A stretch of 5,552 nucleotides of DNA, from NCBI GenBank assembly GCA_027080605.1, contig JALWRO010000127.1, positions 1-5,552 of the forward strand. The letters run 5' to 3'. Positions 1 to 5,552 of this stretch are shown one piece after another. The notes under the pieces are model-generated. The model had not been told where the DNA came from. It saw nothing but the letters and a program-made list of their open reading frames with translations, and searched no databases. Source of the stretch: Campylobacterales bacterium (GTDB lineage Bacteria; Campylobacterota; Campylobacteria; Campylobacterales; QNZT01). Position numbers and translations under genes: made by a program. Position 1 is the first letter of the stretch. Each line of letters begins with the position of its first letter.

Positions 1-2260
1 TGAGCCTATTGAGCGGCTGGCGCCACTGGTGGGCGATGGCACCGATCATCTCACCCATTGACGCCAGTTTACTCTGCTGCAGCAGCATCTGATCTTTTTG
101 CCGGATATCCTCTACCTGCTGCTGCACTTGCTCTTCGAGCCGGTTGTTCAGCGTTTCCAGATCATACTGGAGTCTTTTCATATCGGAGATGTCGATAATC
201 GTCGATACCCTGATCTGCTCCCCTTTCCAGATGATATTTCTGCCTTTTATGATAGCATCGAACTCCGTACCGTCTTTGCGCAACACTCTTGCTTCATAAG
301 GCGCCTGATCGATAATTTTCATTTTTTCCCGCACCATCTCTCTGGATGCCGGAGTGATAAAATCCGAAGCATGCCTGCCAATCATCTCATGGTGCATATA
401 TCCGAAAAGTTTACTTGCTATTCTGTTGGTACGCAGACATATACCGTTTGTATCAAATATCAAAATCCCTTCCATCGTCGATTCCATCAGCAATTCCAGT
501 TCCCGCAGCGAAAGACTCAATGCCTTGTTCTGACGCGCAGTGCTGAGATAGCCGTACAAAAGCAACATAAAGAGTATCCCCGCCATACCGACCCAGCGCC
601 AGTAGTGTTCAATTACCCTAATATTGGTGACTTTCAGGTGTGTCCACTCCTGGATAATCTCTTCAATCCTTTCACTCTCCAGCGCATGCACCGCTTTTTG
701 TACAATCGACAAGAGCGGTGATGAAGCATCTACAACCCCGTACCCGAGCCTGATACGTTCATCCAGTTTTCGGTTAATTTTCAATGTACCGATATGGTAT
801 CTTCTGATAGTGTAATTGACAACAGGAAGAAGTCCTATATATCCATCAACCGTTCCCGTCTCCAGTAACCGAAGCCCCGCTTCCGTATTGACCACTTCAT
901 GAAGCTGAAGTGACGGATATTGCGCTTCGAGACGTTTTTTCAGACCGTATCCTTTCATAAACGCGATTTTTTCGCCTCTTAGCGCTTTAAGATCGGTGAT
1001 ATACGCTTTATCTGTACGGGTGGCGATCACCAGTGGAAACGAAAAGAGTGTGTTTGTCACTGCAAGGTTGTTTTTCGCCATGTCACGGGGAATCAGGGAG
1101 AAGAGATCGCATCGTCTATCCTGCATCGACGTAGCATAACGCACTTTCAGCGGTGTATCGATCAGCGTACTGATATCTTTCACCAGATCGGCACCCATCC
1201 CGGTATATTTTCTACCGTCGAAACTCTCCAGAGGCATACGGTCAGTGATCACACAAAGATCGAGAGACTTATTTTTACGAAGCCAGGATTGCTCTTTGGA
1301 GGTAAGCGGAATACGATATTTTTCCGCCGGACGGTAGACCATATCACCAAAATCGCTTCCAATGGCGGTATTGATTCCCAGCAGACGGTAGGTATTGGCA
1401 ATTTCCCGCAGACGCACAGGATCGATATTTCCCAGCGACACCCCTTTTCGGTATGCGAGTTTACGTAATACTTTTGCTTCATAACGCAGTGCCGCTTTCG
1501 ATTTGTGCAAAGTATTGTACTTTTCCTGAATTACAGCGATCGTCTCGTCGATATGTGCAAAAGCGTACTGCCAGCCCAGCAGTGTCGCCCGGTAGAAGTT
1601 ATCAACCGTTTCAGGATGCAATCTGGCATATTTTTTGGAAGTAAAGAGCATATCGCCGTAAAAATCGAAACCGTTATCACGGGGATTGAAGATAGTTGAT
1701 TCATACCCCTTCTCTTTGAGAACAAAGGGTTCGTTGGAGAGGTAAGCACTGATAAAATCCGCCTTGCCGCTAATCAAGTCGTCAGGCGTAAACGTATGGT
1801 GAACCAGCTGAAAATCATACTGCGTGATGCCTTCGGATTTGAGCATCGCTACAATAGGTGCCATATCCGCTATGACATGCGACACATAGACTTTTTTACC
1901 TTTGATATCTTTCAGTGTTTTGATATCGTCACGCCGGAGAGATTGCAATACAAAAGGGGAAGACTGAAAGATCGCAGCCAGCAATAAGATATCGTCGTCT
2001 TGATGTAAAATGAGGGAAGAGCGACCTGTCGCAAAAGCGACTTTGCCGGATGTCACTTCCGATACAATATCGATCCCGTCATGATACTCCCGCATCGTCA
2101 CATCGAGTCCGGCATCTTTGTAAAATCCCTTCTCTTTTGCCATATAGTACCCGGCAAACTGAAACTGATGTTTCCACTGCAGCTGAAGTGTTACGGGTAC
2201 CGGTGACGTTTCAGCATACAGCGAAACAACCAGTGCGAAGAGAAGAGAAAAGAGCTTCAT
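1..2260 (-). CDS. Sensor histidine kinase with tandem periplasmic NMT1 and SBP_bac_3 domains, PAS and HisKA (3' end outside window)
   Basis: The reading frame is open for 753 codons from ATG at 2260 to the window edge. A hydrophobic signal peptide covers residues 1-16 (likely cleavage SLYA/ET). Residues about 24-245 form an NMT1/THI5-like binding domain (LQLQWKHQFQFAGYYMAKEK, then DFYGDMLFTSKKY near 200). A helical linker is followed by an SBP_bac_3-type domain, about 319-540 (LTSKEQSWL at its start, IIQEW at its end). A transmembrane helix lies at about 553-572, a PAS domain at 587-692, a coiled coil to about 730, then HisKA. The H-box reads IAHQWRQPLN, with His744 as expected phospho-acceptor. 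The rest of the DHp and the ATPase domain lie off the left edge. The ligand is unknown: NMT1 relatives bind pyrimidine or other small organic molecules, SBP_bac_3 relatives often amino acids. The likely partner is the upstream-coupled diguanylate cyclase regulator. Domain assignments are by motif recognition, not profile search. Confidence 0.9.
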   Translation of the reverse strand, partial: MKLFSLLFALVVSLYAETSPVPVTLQLQWKHQFQFAGYYMAKEKGFYKDAGLDVTMREYHDGIDIVSEVTSGKVAFATGRSSLILHQDDDILLLAAIFQSSPFVLQSLRRDDIKTLKDIKGKKVYVSHVIADMAPIVAMLKSEGITQYDFQLVHHTFTPDDLISGKADFISAYLSNEPFVLKEKGYESTIFNPRDNGFDFYGDMLFTSKKYARLHPETVDNFYRATLLGWQYAFAHIDETIAVIQEKYNTLHKSKAALRYEAKVLRKLAYRKGVSLGNIDPVRLREIANTYRLLGINTAIGSDFGDMVYRPAEKYRIPLTSKEQSWLRKNKSLDLCVITDRMPLESFDGRKYTGMGADLVKDISTLIDTPLKVRYATSMQDRRCDLFSLIPRDMAKNNLAVTNTLFSFPLVIATRTDKAYITDLKALRGEKIAFMKGYGLKKRLEAQYPSLQLHEVVNTEAGLRLLETGTVDGYIGLLPVVNYTIRRYHIGTLKINRKLDERIRLGYGVVDASSPLLSIVQKAVHALESERIEEIIQEWTHLKVTNIRVIEHYWRWVGMAGILFMLLLYGYLSTARQNKALSLSLRELELLMESTMEGILIFDTNGICLRTNRIASKLFGYMHHEMIGRHASDFITPASREMVREKMKIIDQAPYEARVLRKDGTEFDAIIKGRNIIWKGEQIRVSTIIDISDMKRLQYDLETLNNRLEEQVQQQVEDIRQKDQMLLQQSKLASMGEMIGAIAHQWRQPLNRL
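2257..2260 (-). other. ATGA stop/start overlap coupling response regulator and kinase
   Basis: The minus strand reads ATGA: the TGA ends the response regulator and the ATG starts the kinase, a 4-base overlap. Upstream of the kinase ATG there is only a weak, distant AGGG, so its translation probably depends on ribosomes finishing the regulator. This supports a single operon and coordinated amounts of the two proteins. Confidence 0.85.
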
Positions 2261-3567
2261 GAAGCGACCATTACCCTGTTCCTGCCCGCCTTTTTCGCTT
2301 CGTACAGTGCATCGTCGGCACGTTTGAAAGCACTTTTCATCGTATCGTCCGGTAAAACCTGTGCGATACCGAAAGATGCGGTAATCTGCTCCGCTTCACT
2401 GCATTCGATCCCGGCAACCGCTTCTCTGAGTTTCTCACACACTTTTCGTGCATCTTCGACAGAAGTTTCCGGAAAAAGGAGCACAAACTCTTCCCCTCCC
2501 CAGCGGGCAAAAATATCGGTATTTCTAATGCGGGAAGAGATAGTCTCTGCCAGTTTTTGCAACACTTTGTCACCGATGAGATGCCCGTATGTATCGTTAA
2601 AATGTTTGAAATGGTCGATATCCAGCACGGATACAGAGGTATTGTTACCGTAACGCTTCACTCGGTTTAGTTCGATTTCGAAAAGTTCATTGAATTTGTG
2701 GCGGTTGAAAATACCGGTCAAGTTGTCGAAATAGGCTTTCTTTTCCGTTGAAAGCCGTTCAATATTCATTCTCGTAATATCGGTCATCGTACAGAGATAG
2801 GACTCCTGATCTTCATGAACAATACGGGAAATATTGATCTGGTAGGCACGCGGATGGGCGTCGTTGCCGACGATATTGACAATACGACGGGTCTCTTCGC
2901 TCTTCTCTACCAAATCGTAAAACGTCTCACCGTCTGAGAGCAATCCTTTGTGCAGATAGGGTGGTACCGGCAAAAAGATATTTAAAAAAGAGATACACAT
3001 CTTATTAAATGCTTCCACACTCTCAACAGCAAAGATATCGAGAAACGCTTTGTTGGCAAAGTGCACTTTCTCGAAGTCCGTCACTACCAGCAAGTTCTTT
3101 TCATGATCGAGTACATTTTGCAAAATGACACGCTGCGCTTCAATCTCTTTTTGCTGCAAAAACTGCATTTTCTCTCTCAAAATGGAACTTGCAAGTTTTT
3201 CAATTTTGCTTTTGAGAATATTTTTCTCGACCGGTTTTTGCAAATAGGCATCAACCTGCAGATCAAGCGCCTGAAGCAGATAGGCATTGTCATTATGTGC
3301 GGTGGTAAAAATGACCGAACAGTCGGGATCAATCTCCTTAATCTTTTGCAACATCTCGATACCGTCCATGACAGGCATGCGAATATCACTGATGACGATA
3401 TCGGGTTTTTCCTCTTTGAACATTTCCAGACCGTCTCTGCCGTTACTCGCAAGCAGTACATGGTCGGATATTCGGTTCAGTGCCCGTGCATACCCTTCGC
3501 GGATCGCGTCTTCGTCTTCGACATAGAGGATCGAAATATCTTTGATGTGGGGTTCGTCCGTTTGCAT
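2257..3567 (-). CDS. Response regulator diguanylate cyclase (receiver, PAS-like, GGDEF)
   Basis: Predicted cytoplasmic 436-residue protein that would make cyclic di-GMP from two GTP when its receiver is phosphorylated. The receiver covers about residues 9-125: acidic pocket in VEDED (17-20), phospho-acceptor Asp61 in VISDIRMPVMDG, Thr88/Thr89 and Lys111 in the KP motif. A helical stretch leads to a diverged PAS-like segment, about 147-265 (NLLVVTDFEKVHFANKAFL). The GGDEF domain, about 270-436, has LTGIFNRHKF, metal-site Asp316 in LDIDHFKHFND and an intact active site GGEEF at 357-361. RNTD at 348-351, five residues before GGEEF, fits the RxxD product-inhibition site, so both catalysis and feedback control look preserved. 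I chose the ATG at 3567 because AAAGGT sits just upstream; an in-frame ATG at 3615 would add 16 residues but lacks a ribosome site. It is first in the operon and overlaps the kinase that probably phosphorylates it. Confidence 0.93.
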   Translation of the reverse strand: MQTDEPHIKDISILYVEDEDAIREGYARALNRISDHVLLASNGRDGLEMFKEEKPDIVISDIRMPVMDGIEMLQKIKEIDPDCSVIFTTAHNDNAYLLQALDLQVDAYLQKPVEKNILKSKIEKLASSILREKMQFLQQKEIEAQRVILQNVLDHEKNLLVVTDFEKVHFANKAFLDIFAVESVEAFNKMCISFLNIFLPVPPYLHKGLLSDGETFYDLVEKSEETRRIVNIVGNDAHPRAYQINISRIVHEDQESYLCTMTDITRMNIERLSTEKKAYFDNLTGIFNRHKFNELFEIELNRVKRYGNNTSVSVLDIDHFKHFNDTYGHLIGDKVLQKLAETISSRIRNTDIFARWGGEEFVLLFPETSVEDARKVCEKLREAVAGIECSEAEQITASFGIAQVLPDDTMKSAFKRADDALYEAKKAGRNRVMVAS

Positions 3568-3572
3568 AAGTG

Positions 3573-3578
3573 ACCTTT
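3573..3578 (-). promoter_or_regulatory. Ribosome binding site deciding the response regulator start
   Basis: The minus strand reads AAAAAAGGTCACTTATG, with AAAGG about six bases before the ATG at 3567. The alternative in-frame ATG at 3615 is preceded by a T-rich stretch without a purine-rich site. This favours the shorter 436-residue protein. Confidence 0.6.
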
Positions 3579-3643
3579 TTTGCTTTAGATTAATCTTGAA
3601 AGTAATATCGGTCATATGAGAAAATTTTTTTAACGGAAGATAA

Positions 3644-3649
3644 AATATA
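3644..3649 (-). promoter_or_regulatory. Candidate -10 box for the regulator-kinase operon
   Basis: The minus strand has TATATT (within CAGTATATTTTATC) about 77 bases upstream of the regulator start. Sigma-70 promoters of Campylobacterota often have a -10 box with little -35 conservation, so a match this short is weak evidence. No convincing -35 box was seen. Confidence 0.3.
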
Positions 3650-3668
3650 CTGAAGGGGAATCGCTTAT

Positions 3669-3729
3669 TTTCGGAAGTGCTGCTTTAGCTGCACCGTTTG
3701 GTGCGAGACTAAAGTTTCCACTTCCGAAA
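3669..3729. repeat. Nested 61-base palindrome (three-tier stem-loop) between the DJ-1 gene and the regulator operon
   Basis: Three sets of complementary arms are nested around one loop. The outer arms are TTTCGGAAGTG (3669-3679) and CACTTCCGAAA (3719-3729), 11 bases and perfect. The middle arms are CTTTAG (3683-3688) and CTAAAG (3709-3714). The inner arms are GCACC (3691-3695) and GGTGC (3700-3704) around GTTT. Small internal loops separate the tiers. It begins 10 bases beyond the stop of the DJ-1 gene, so it could stabilise or end that transcript. On that strand, however, no T-run follows. A run of six T (3733-3738) follows on the plus strand instead. It could be a dispersed intergenic repeat, a 3' processing stem or a terminator acting on plus-strand transcription. 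Confidence 0.7.
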
Positions 3730-3739
3730 CAGTTTTTTG

Positions 3740-4297
3740 TTAACAGTAGTCTGCCAGCAATCCTGCTTTGAGTTGTGCATAGGTCTCTTCACCGACCAGT
3801 TCACGGACAATCGCCAGTCCGAAACAGATCGCCGTTCCGGGACCTCTGGAGGTGAGCACATTGCCGCTTTTGACCACTTTCTGCGCATCGGTAAAGTGTC
3901 CGTGCGCAATCTGCTCATCGTAAGAGGGATAACAGGTAAACTGATCATCATCCCCCAGCACACCCGCCGCATCCAATGCAATCGGTGCTGCACAGATCGC
4001 TCCGACACGCTTGCCTTTGGCATCGAACGTTTTGAGCAATGTCTGGACGCGTTCATCCTCTTTGAGGTGCTGCGCCCCCGGCATACCGCCCGGCAATACC
4101 ATCATGTCATACTCTTCCGCCACAACATCGTCGATGCTCATATTGGCAACGATCGTAATGCCGTTTGCGCCGTTGACTTCACGGTTGAAGAGGTACGCCG
4201 TCGTCACCTCCACACCTCCGCGTCTGAGCACATCGATGATACTCACCGCTTCAATCTCTTCAAAACCTTCCGCTAAAGGAACCAGTACACTAGCCAT
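3740..4297 (-). CDS. DJ-1/ThiJ/PfpI family protein (YajL-like)
   Basis: This 185-residue protein is the usual length for the DJ-1/YajL branch. Landmarks are an N-terminal strand with EGFEEIEAV, in which Glu16 matches the conserved glutamate next to the reactive cysteine; VLPGGMPGAQHL near 68-78; the nucleophile elbow VGAICAAPIAL with Cys102; and TSRGPGTAICFGLAIV at 149-164. At the position of human DJ-1 His126 the protein has Tyr123 (TCYPSYD). Family members are reported as redox-sensitive chaperones, protein or glyoxal deglycases, or oxidative-stress factors, so the exact activity cannot be read from sequence. No signal peptide is seen, so it is probably cytoplasmic. The ATG at 4297 has a strong GAGGAGGG site. 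It starts 17 bases after the efp stop, with no room for a separate promoter between them, so it is probably read through from efp. Confidence 0.93.
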   Translation of the reverse strand: MASVLVPLAEGFEEIEAVSIIDVLRRGGVEVTTAYLFNREVNGANGITIVANMSIDDVVAEEYDMMVLPGGMPGAQHLKEDERVQTLLKTFDAKGKRVGAICAAPIALDAAGVLGDDDQFTCYPSYDEQIAHGHFTDAQKVVKSGNVLTSRGPGTAICFGLAIVRELVGEETYAQLKAGLLADYC

Positions 4298-4301
4298 TTT
4301 G

Positions 4302-4309
4302 CCCTCCTC
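4302..4309 (-). promoter_or_regulatory. Strong ribosome binding site of the DJ-1 family gene
   Basis: The minus strand reads GAGGAGGG four bases before the ATG at 4297. It fills half of the 17-base gap after efp, fixes the start codon and allows translation independent of efp. Confidence 0.8.
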
Positions 4310-4314
4310 AGAAA

Positions 4315-4878
4315 TTATTTTACCTTTTCGAGATACTCGCCTTTGGCGGTATCGACTCTGATGACATCTCCTTCGAGTACATGAAACGGCACCTGCACCA
4401 CCGCGCCGCTCTCCAGCGTCGCCGGTTTCTTGCCACCCTGGGAATCACCTTTGAAATTCGGCGGTGTCTCGACAATCTTCAACTCTACCGTCGCAGGCGC
4501 TTCAACATCGATCGCATTGCCGTTGTGGAAGAGGATTTCGACATTCATACCGTCAACAAGCCACTTCTGCGTATCCCCGACCTGATCGTGTGTCAAACCG
4601 ATCTGATCATACGTCTGCGTATCCATAAACTGCAACATTTCACCGTCATCGTAAAGGTACTGCATCGTCTTTTGCTCCATATTGGGCTGTTCGCACTTAT
4701 CACCCGCATGAAACGTCTTTTCAATCACTTTGCCGTTAAGGTAAGATTTGATCTTGCAGCGTACAAAAGCCGCACCTTTACCCGGTTTGACGTGCTGATA
4801 CTCCACAATCTTGTACGGAATACCGCCCAACTCTATTTTCAAACCTTTTTTCAAATCACCCATGGAATATGAAGCCAT
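4315..4878 (-). CDS. efp: Elongation factor P
   Basis: The product binds ribosomes stalled between the P and E sites and speeds peptide-bond formation at consecutive prolines. It has 187 residues, the standard length, with the three family domains: an N-terminal KOW-like domain (about 1-64), a central OB domain (about 68-130) and a C-terminal OB domain (about 132-187). The conserved loop reads VKPGKGAAFV, and its tip residue is Lys34, the type modified by beta-lysylation in E. coli. A modification enzyme is not visible here, so whether this lysine is modified is unknown. The C-terminus GEYLEKVK is typical of the family. The ATG at 4878 has AGGAGA upstream. The DJ-1 family gene follows closely on the same strand and polA is divergent. 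Confidence 0.98.
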   Translation of the reverse strand: MASYSMGDLKKGLKIELGGIPYKIVEYQHVKPGKGAAFVRCKIKSYLNGKVIEKTFHAGDKCEQPNMEQKTMQYLYDDGEMLQFMDTQTYDQIGLTHDQVGDTQKWLVDGMNVEILFHNGNAIDVEAPATVELKIVETPPNFKGDSQGGKKPATLESGAVVQVPFHVLEGDVIRVDTAKGEYLEKVK

Positions 4879-4882
4879 CTTT

Positions 4883-4888
4883 TCTCCT
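4883..4888 (-). promoter_or_regulatory. Ribosome binding site of efp
   Basis: The minus strand reads AGGAGA four bases before the efp ATG, a good match to the 16S anti-Shine-Dalgarno sequence. It contrasts with the weak site in front of the divergent polA. Confidence 0.8.
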
Positions 4889-4913
4889 GTAATAGTGTAA
4901 ATTTATAAATCAC

Positions 4914-4990
4914 GTACTCTTTTTGTAAAATTATCATCCCATCAGCAGTGCTGTAACCCATGCAACTATAATTTTACAAAAAAGTACTCT
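4914..4990. repeat. Inverted repeat bounded by a 7-base direct repeat, efp-polA intergenic region
   Basis: The arms TTTTTGTAAAATTAT (4920-4934) and ATAATTTTACAAAAA (4968-4982) are perfect 15-base inverted copies separated by 33 bases. The direct repeat GTACTCT occurs at 4914-4920 and 4984-4990, just outside the arms and overlapping the left arm by one T. Each arm also holds a T-tract followed by TAAAAT, pointing inward (plus strand 4926-4931, minus strand 4971-4976), which resembles a Campylobacterota -10 region for polA and efp respectively. It may be a symmetrical promoter or operator region. Alternatively it may be a very small inserted element with a target duplication. AT richness raises the chance of coincidental matches. 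Confidence 0.55.
4967..4972 (+). promoter_or_regulatory. Candidate -10 box for polA
   Basis: The plus strand has a perfect TATAAT (in AACTATAATTTTAC) 63 bases before the polA start. No clear -35 box is present upstream. It overlaps the right arm of the inverted repeat, so its activity could be tied to that structure. TAAAAT at 4926-4931 is a weaker alternative. Confidence 0.4.
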
Positions 4991-5005
4991 GATTTCATGA
5001 GGAAG

Positions 5006-5011
5006 ATTATA
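5006..5011 (-). promoter_or_regulatory. Candidate -10 box for the efp operon
   Basis: The minus strand reads TATTTTTTGTTATAAT, a perfect TATAAT preceded by a T-rich stretch, as is common in Campylobacterota sigma-70 promoters. It would start efp transcription near 4999, giving a leader of about 120 bases that contains the whole inverted repeat. TAAAAT on the minus strand at 4971-4976 is an alternative nearer the gene. Confidence 0.5.
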
Positions 5012-5035
5012 ACAAAAAATAGTTACAATCGCCTC

Positions 5036-5552
5036 ATGAAAACTTTGACTATTATCGATACATTTGGATTTTTCTTCCGCAACTACTACGCCCTCCCTCA
5101 ACTCAAAAGCTCCAAAGGCTTCCCCACAGGACTGCTGACCGGCTTTATCAACTTCATCGCCACACTCAACAAAGAACACGGCACCGACTATCTGCTCTTC
5201 GCACTTGACTCCAAAGAGAAACCGATTCGAAAAGAGATAGACCCCAACTACAAAGCCAACCGCCCCGCACCTCCGGAAGACCTTGTTAAACAACTCCCCG
5301 TCGCTATCGAACTGATTGAAAAGATGGGCTTTCCCAAACTTGAAATGCCCGGCTACGAAGCCGACGACGTCATTGCCTCACTGGTGGACTGCGCCAAAGC
5401 ACAGGGGATCAAAGTCAAAGTCGTCTCGCATGATAAAGACCTCTACCAACTCATCGACGATGACAAAGTCGTCCTCTACGACCCGATGAAAAAGATTGAA
5501 ATCAATGAAGAGAAGTGTGTCGAAAAGTTCGGCGTGCCCCCTTCCCAAATCG
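5036..5552 (+). CDS. polA: DNA polymerase I, N-terminal 5'-3' exonuclease domain (3' end outside window)
   Basis: The frame is open for 172 codons from the ATG at 5036 to the right edge. The visible part is the 5'-3' exonuclease (FEN-like) domain that removes RNA primers and damaged strands ahead of the polymerase in Okazaki fragment processing and excision repair. Landmarks are IIDTFGFFFRNYYALP with Asp8, LLFALDSK with Asp58, IDPNYKANRPAPP, the metal-binding YEADDVIASL (Glu108, Asp110, Asp111) and VVSHDKDLYQLI (Asp133, Asp135). All catalytic acids that can be checked are present. Polymerase domains should follow outside the window. The start is supported by the family N-terminus, although the bases just before it (ATCGCCTC) give no good ribosome site; a purine-rich AGGAAG at 5000-5005 is too distant. 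It is divergent from efp across 157 bases. A short protein consisting only of the exonuclease cannot be excluded from this fragment. Confidence 0.96.
   Translation, partial: MKTLTIIDTFGFFFRNYYALPQLKSSKGFPTGLLTGFINFIATLNKEHGTDYLLFALDSKEKPIRKEIDPNYKANRPAPPEDLVKQLPVAIELIEKMGFPKLEMPGYEADDVIASLVDCAKAQGIKVKVVSHDKDLYQLIDDDKVVLYDPMKKIEINEEKCVEKFGVPPSQI

Noticed and set aside
98..721. 207-codon plus-strand frame opposite the kinase PAS and transmembrane region
   Set aside because: The minus-strand kinase frame is continuous through here with recognisable domains; the plus-strand product resembles nothing.
3061..3573. 170-codon open frame on the plus strand antisense to the response regulator
   Set aside because: It lies entirely opposite the receiver and PAS-like domains, has no family resemblance or ribosome site that I can see, and is explained by codon bias of the real gene.
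3568..3615. Longer N-terminus of the response regulator from the ATG at 3615
   Set aside because: No ribosome site precedes it, the extra 16 residues lie before the usual start of a receiver domain, and the ATG at 3567 has AAAGG at good spacing.
3669..3729. Palindrome as a classical intrinsic terminator of the efp/DJ-1 transcript
   Set aside because: On the minus strand the stem is followed by ATAAGCGATTCCCC, with no T-run, so the standard definition is not met; another role or factor-dependent ending is more likely.
3737..4276. 179-codon open frame on the plus strand antisense to the DJ-1 gene
   Set aside because: It is a shadow of a gene with clear family motifs; the translated sequence is rich in His, Arg and Cys with no domain pattern.
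4943..4953. Short palindrome CAGCAGTGCTG inside the efp-polA inverted repeat as an operator
   Set aside because: It has only five-base arms around one base, is not centred on the larger repeat and matches no operator that I know; it is easily a chance occurrence.
4934..5293. 119-codon minus-strand frame upstream of efp, with hydrophobic stretches
   Set aside because: Most of it is antisense to the conserved PolA exonuclease domain and the rest crosses the efp promoter region and inverted repeat; it has no family match.

Overview
The window looks like a chromosomal segment from a member of the Campylobacterota (Epsilonproteobacteria), probably a free-living sulfur- or hydrogen-oxidising type such as Sulfurovum or Sulfurimonas. 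This is inferred from protein character: the kinase H-box context (SKLASMGEMIG...IAHQWRQPLN), the PolA N-terminus (MKTLTIIDTFGFFFR) and AT-rich intergenic DNA with T-tract promoters. No 16S rRNA or other taxonomic marker is present, so the genus is not established.

Layout from left to right. (1) Positions 1-2260, minus strand: the N-terminal 753 residues of a large membrane sensor histidine kinase that runs off the left edge. It has a signal peptide, an NMT1/THI5-like periplasmic binding domain, a second binding domain of the SBP_bac_3 type, one transmembrane helix, PAS, coiled coil and the start of HisKA with its phospho-acceptor histidine. (2) Positions 2257-3567, minus strand: a response regulator with receiver, PAS-like and GGDEF domains, i.e. 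a predicted diguanylate cyclase. Its stop codon overlaps the kinase start (ATGA), so the two form a tightly coupled operon. (3) Positions 3568-3739: an intergenic gap holding a nested 61-base palindrome. (4) Positions 3740-4297, minus strand: a DJ-1/ThiJ/PfpI family protein. (5) Positions 4315-4878, minus strand: elongation factor P, 17 bases upstream of the DJ-1 gene and probably cotranscribed with it. (6) Positions 4879-5035: a divergent intergenic region with a 15-base inverted repeat bounded by a 7-base direct repeat, plus promoter-like boxes on both strands. (7) Positions 5036-5552, plus strand: the 5' end of polA (DNA polymerase I, 5'-3' exonuclease domain), running off the right edge.

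The kinase and response regulator most plausibly form one circuit. Periplasmic ligand binding by either of two solute-binding domains would control autophosphorylation, phosphotransfer to the regulator's Asp61, and cyclic di-GMP synthesis by its GGEEF domain. The right half is housekeeping: a translation factor with a stress/repair-type partner, divergent from a DNA repair polymerase. No tRNA, rRNA, CRISPR array or recognised insertion sequence was seen. The most unusual non-coding signals are the nested palindrome and the repeat-bounded palindrome between efp and polA.
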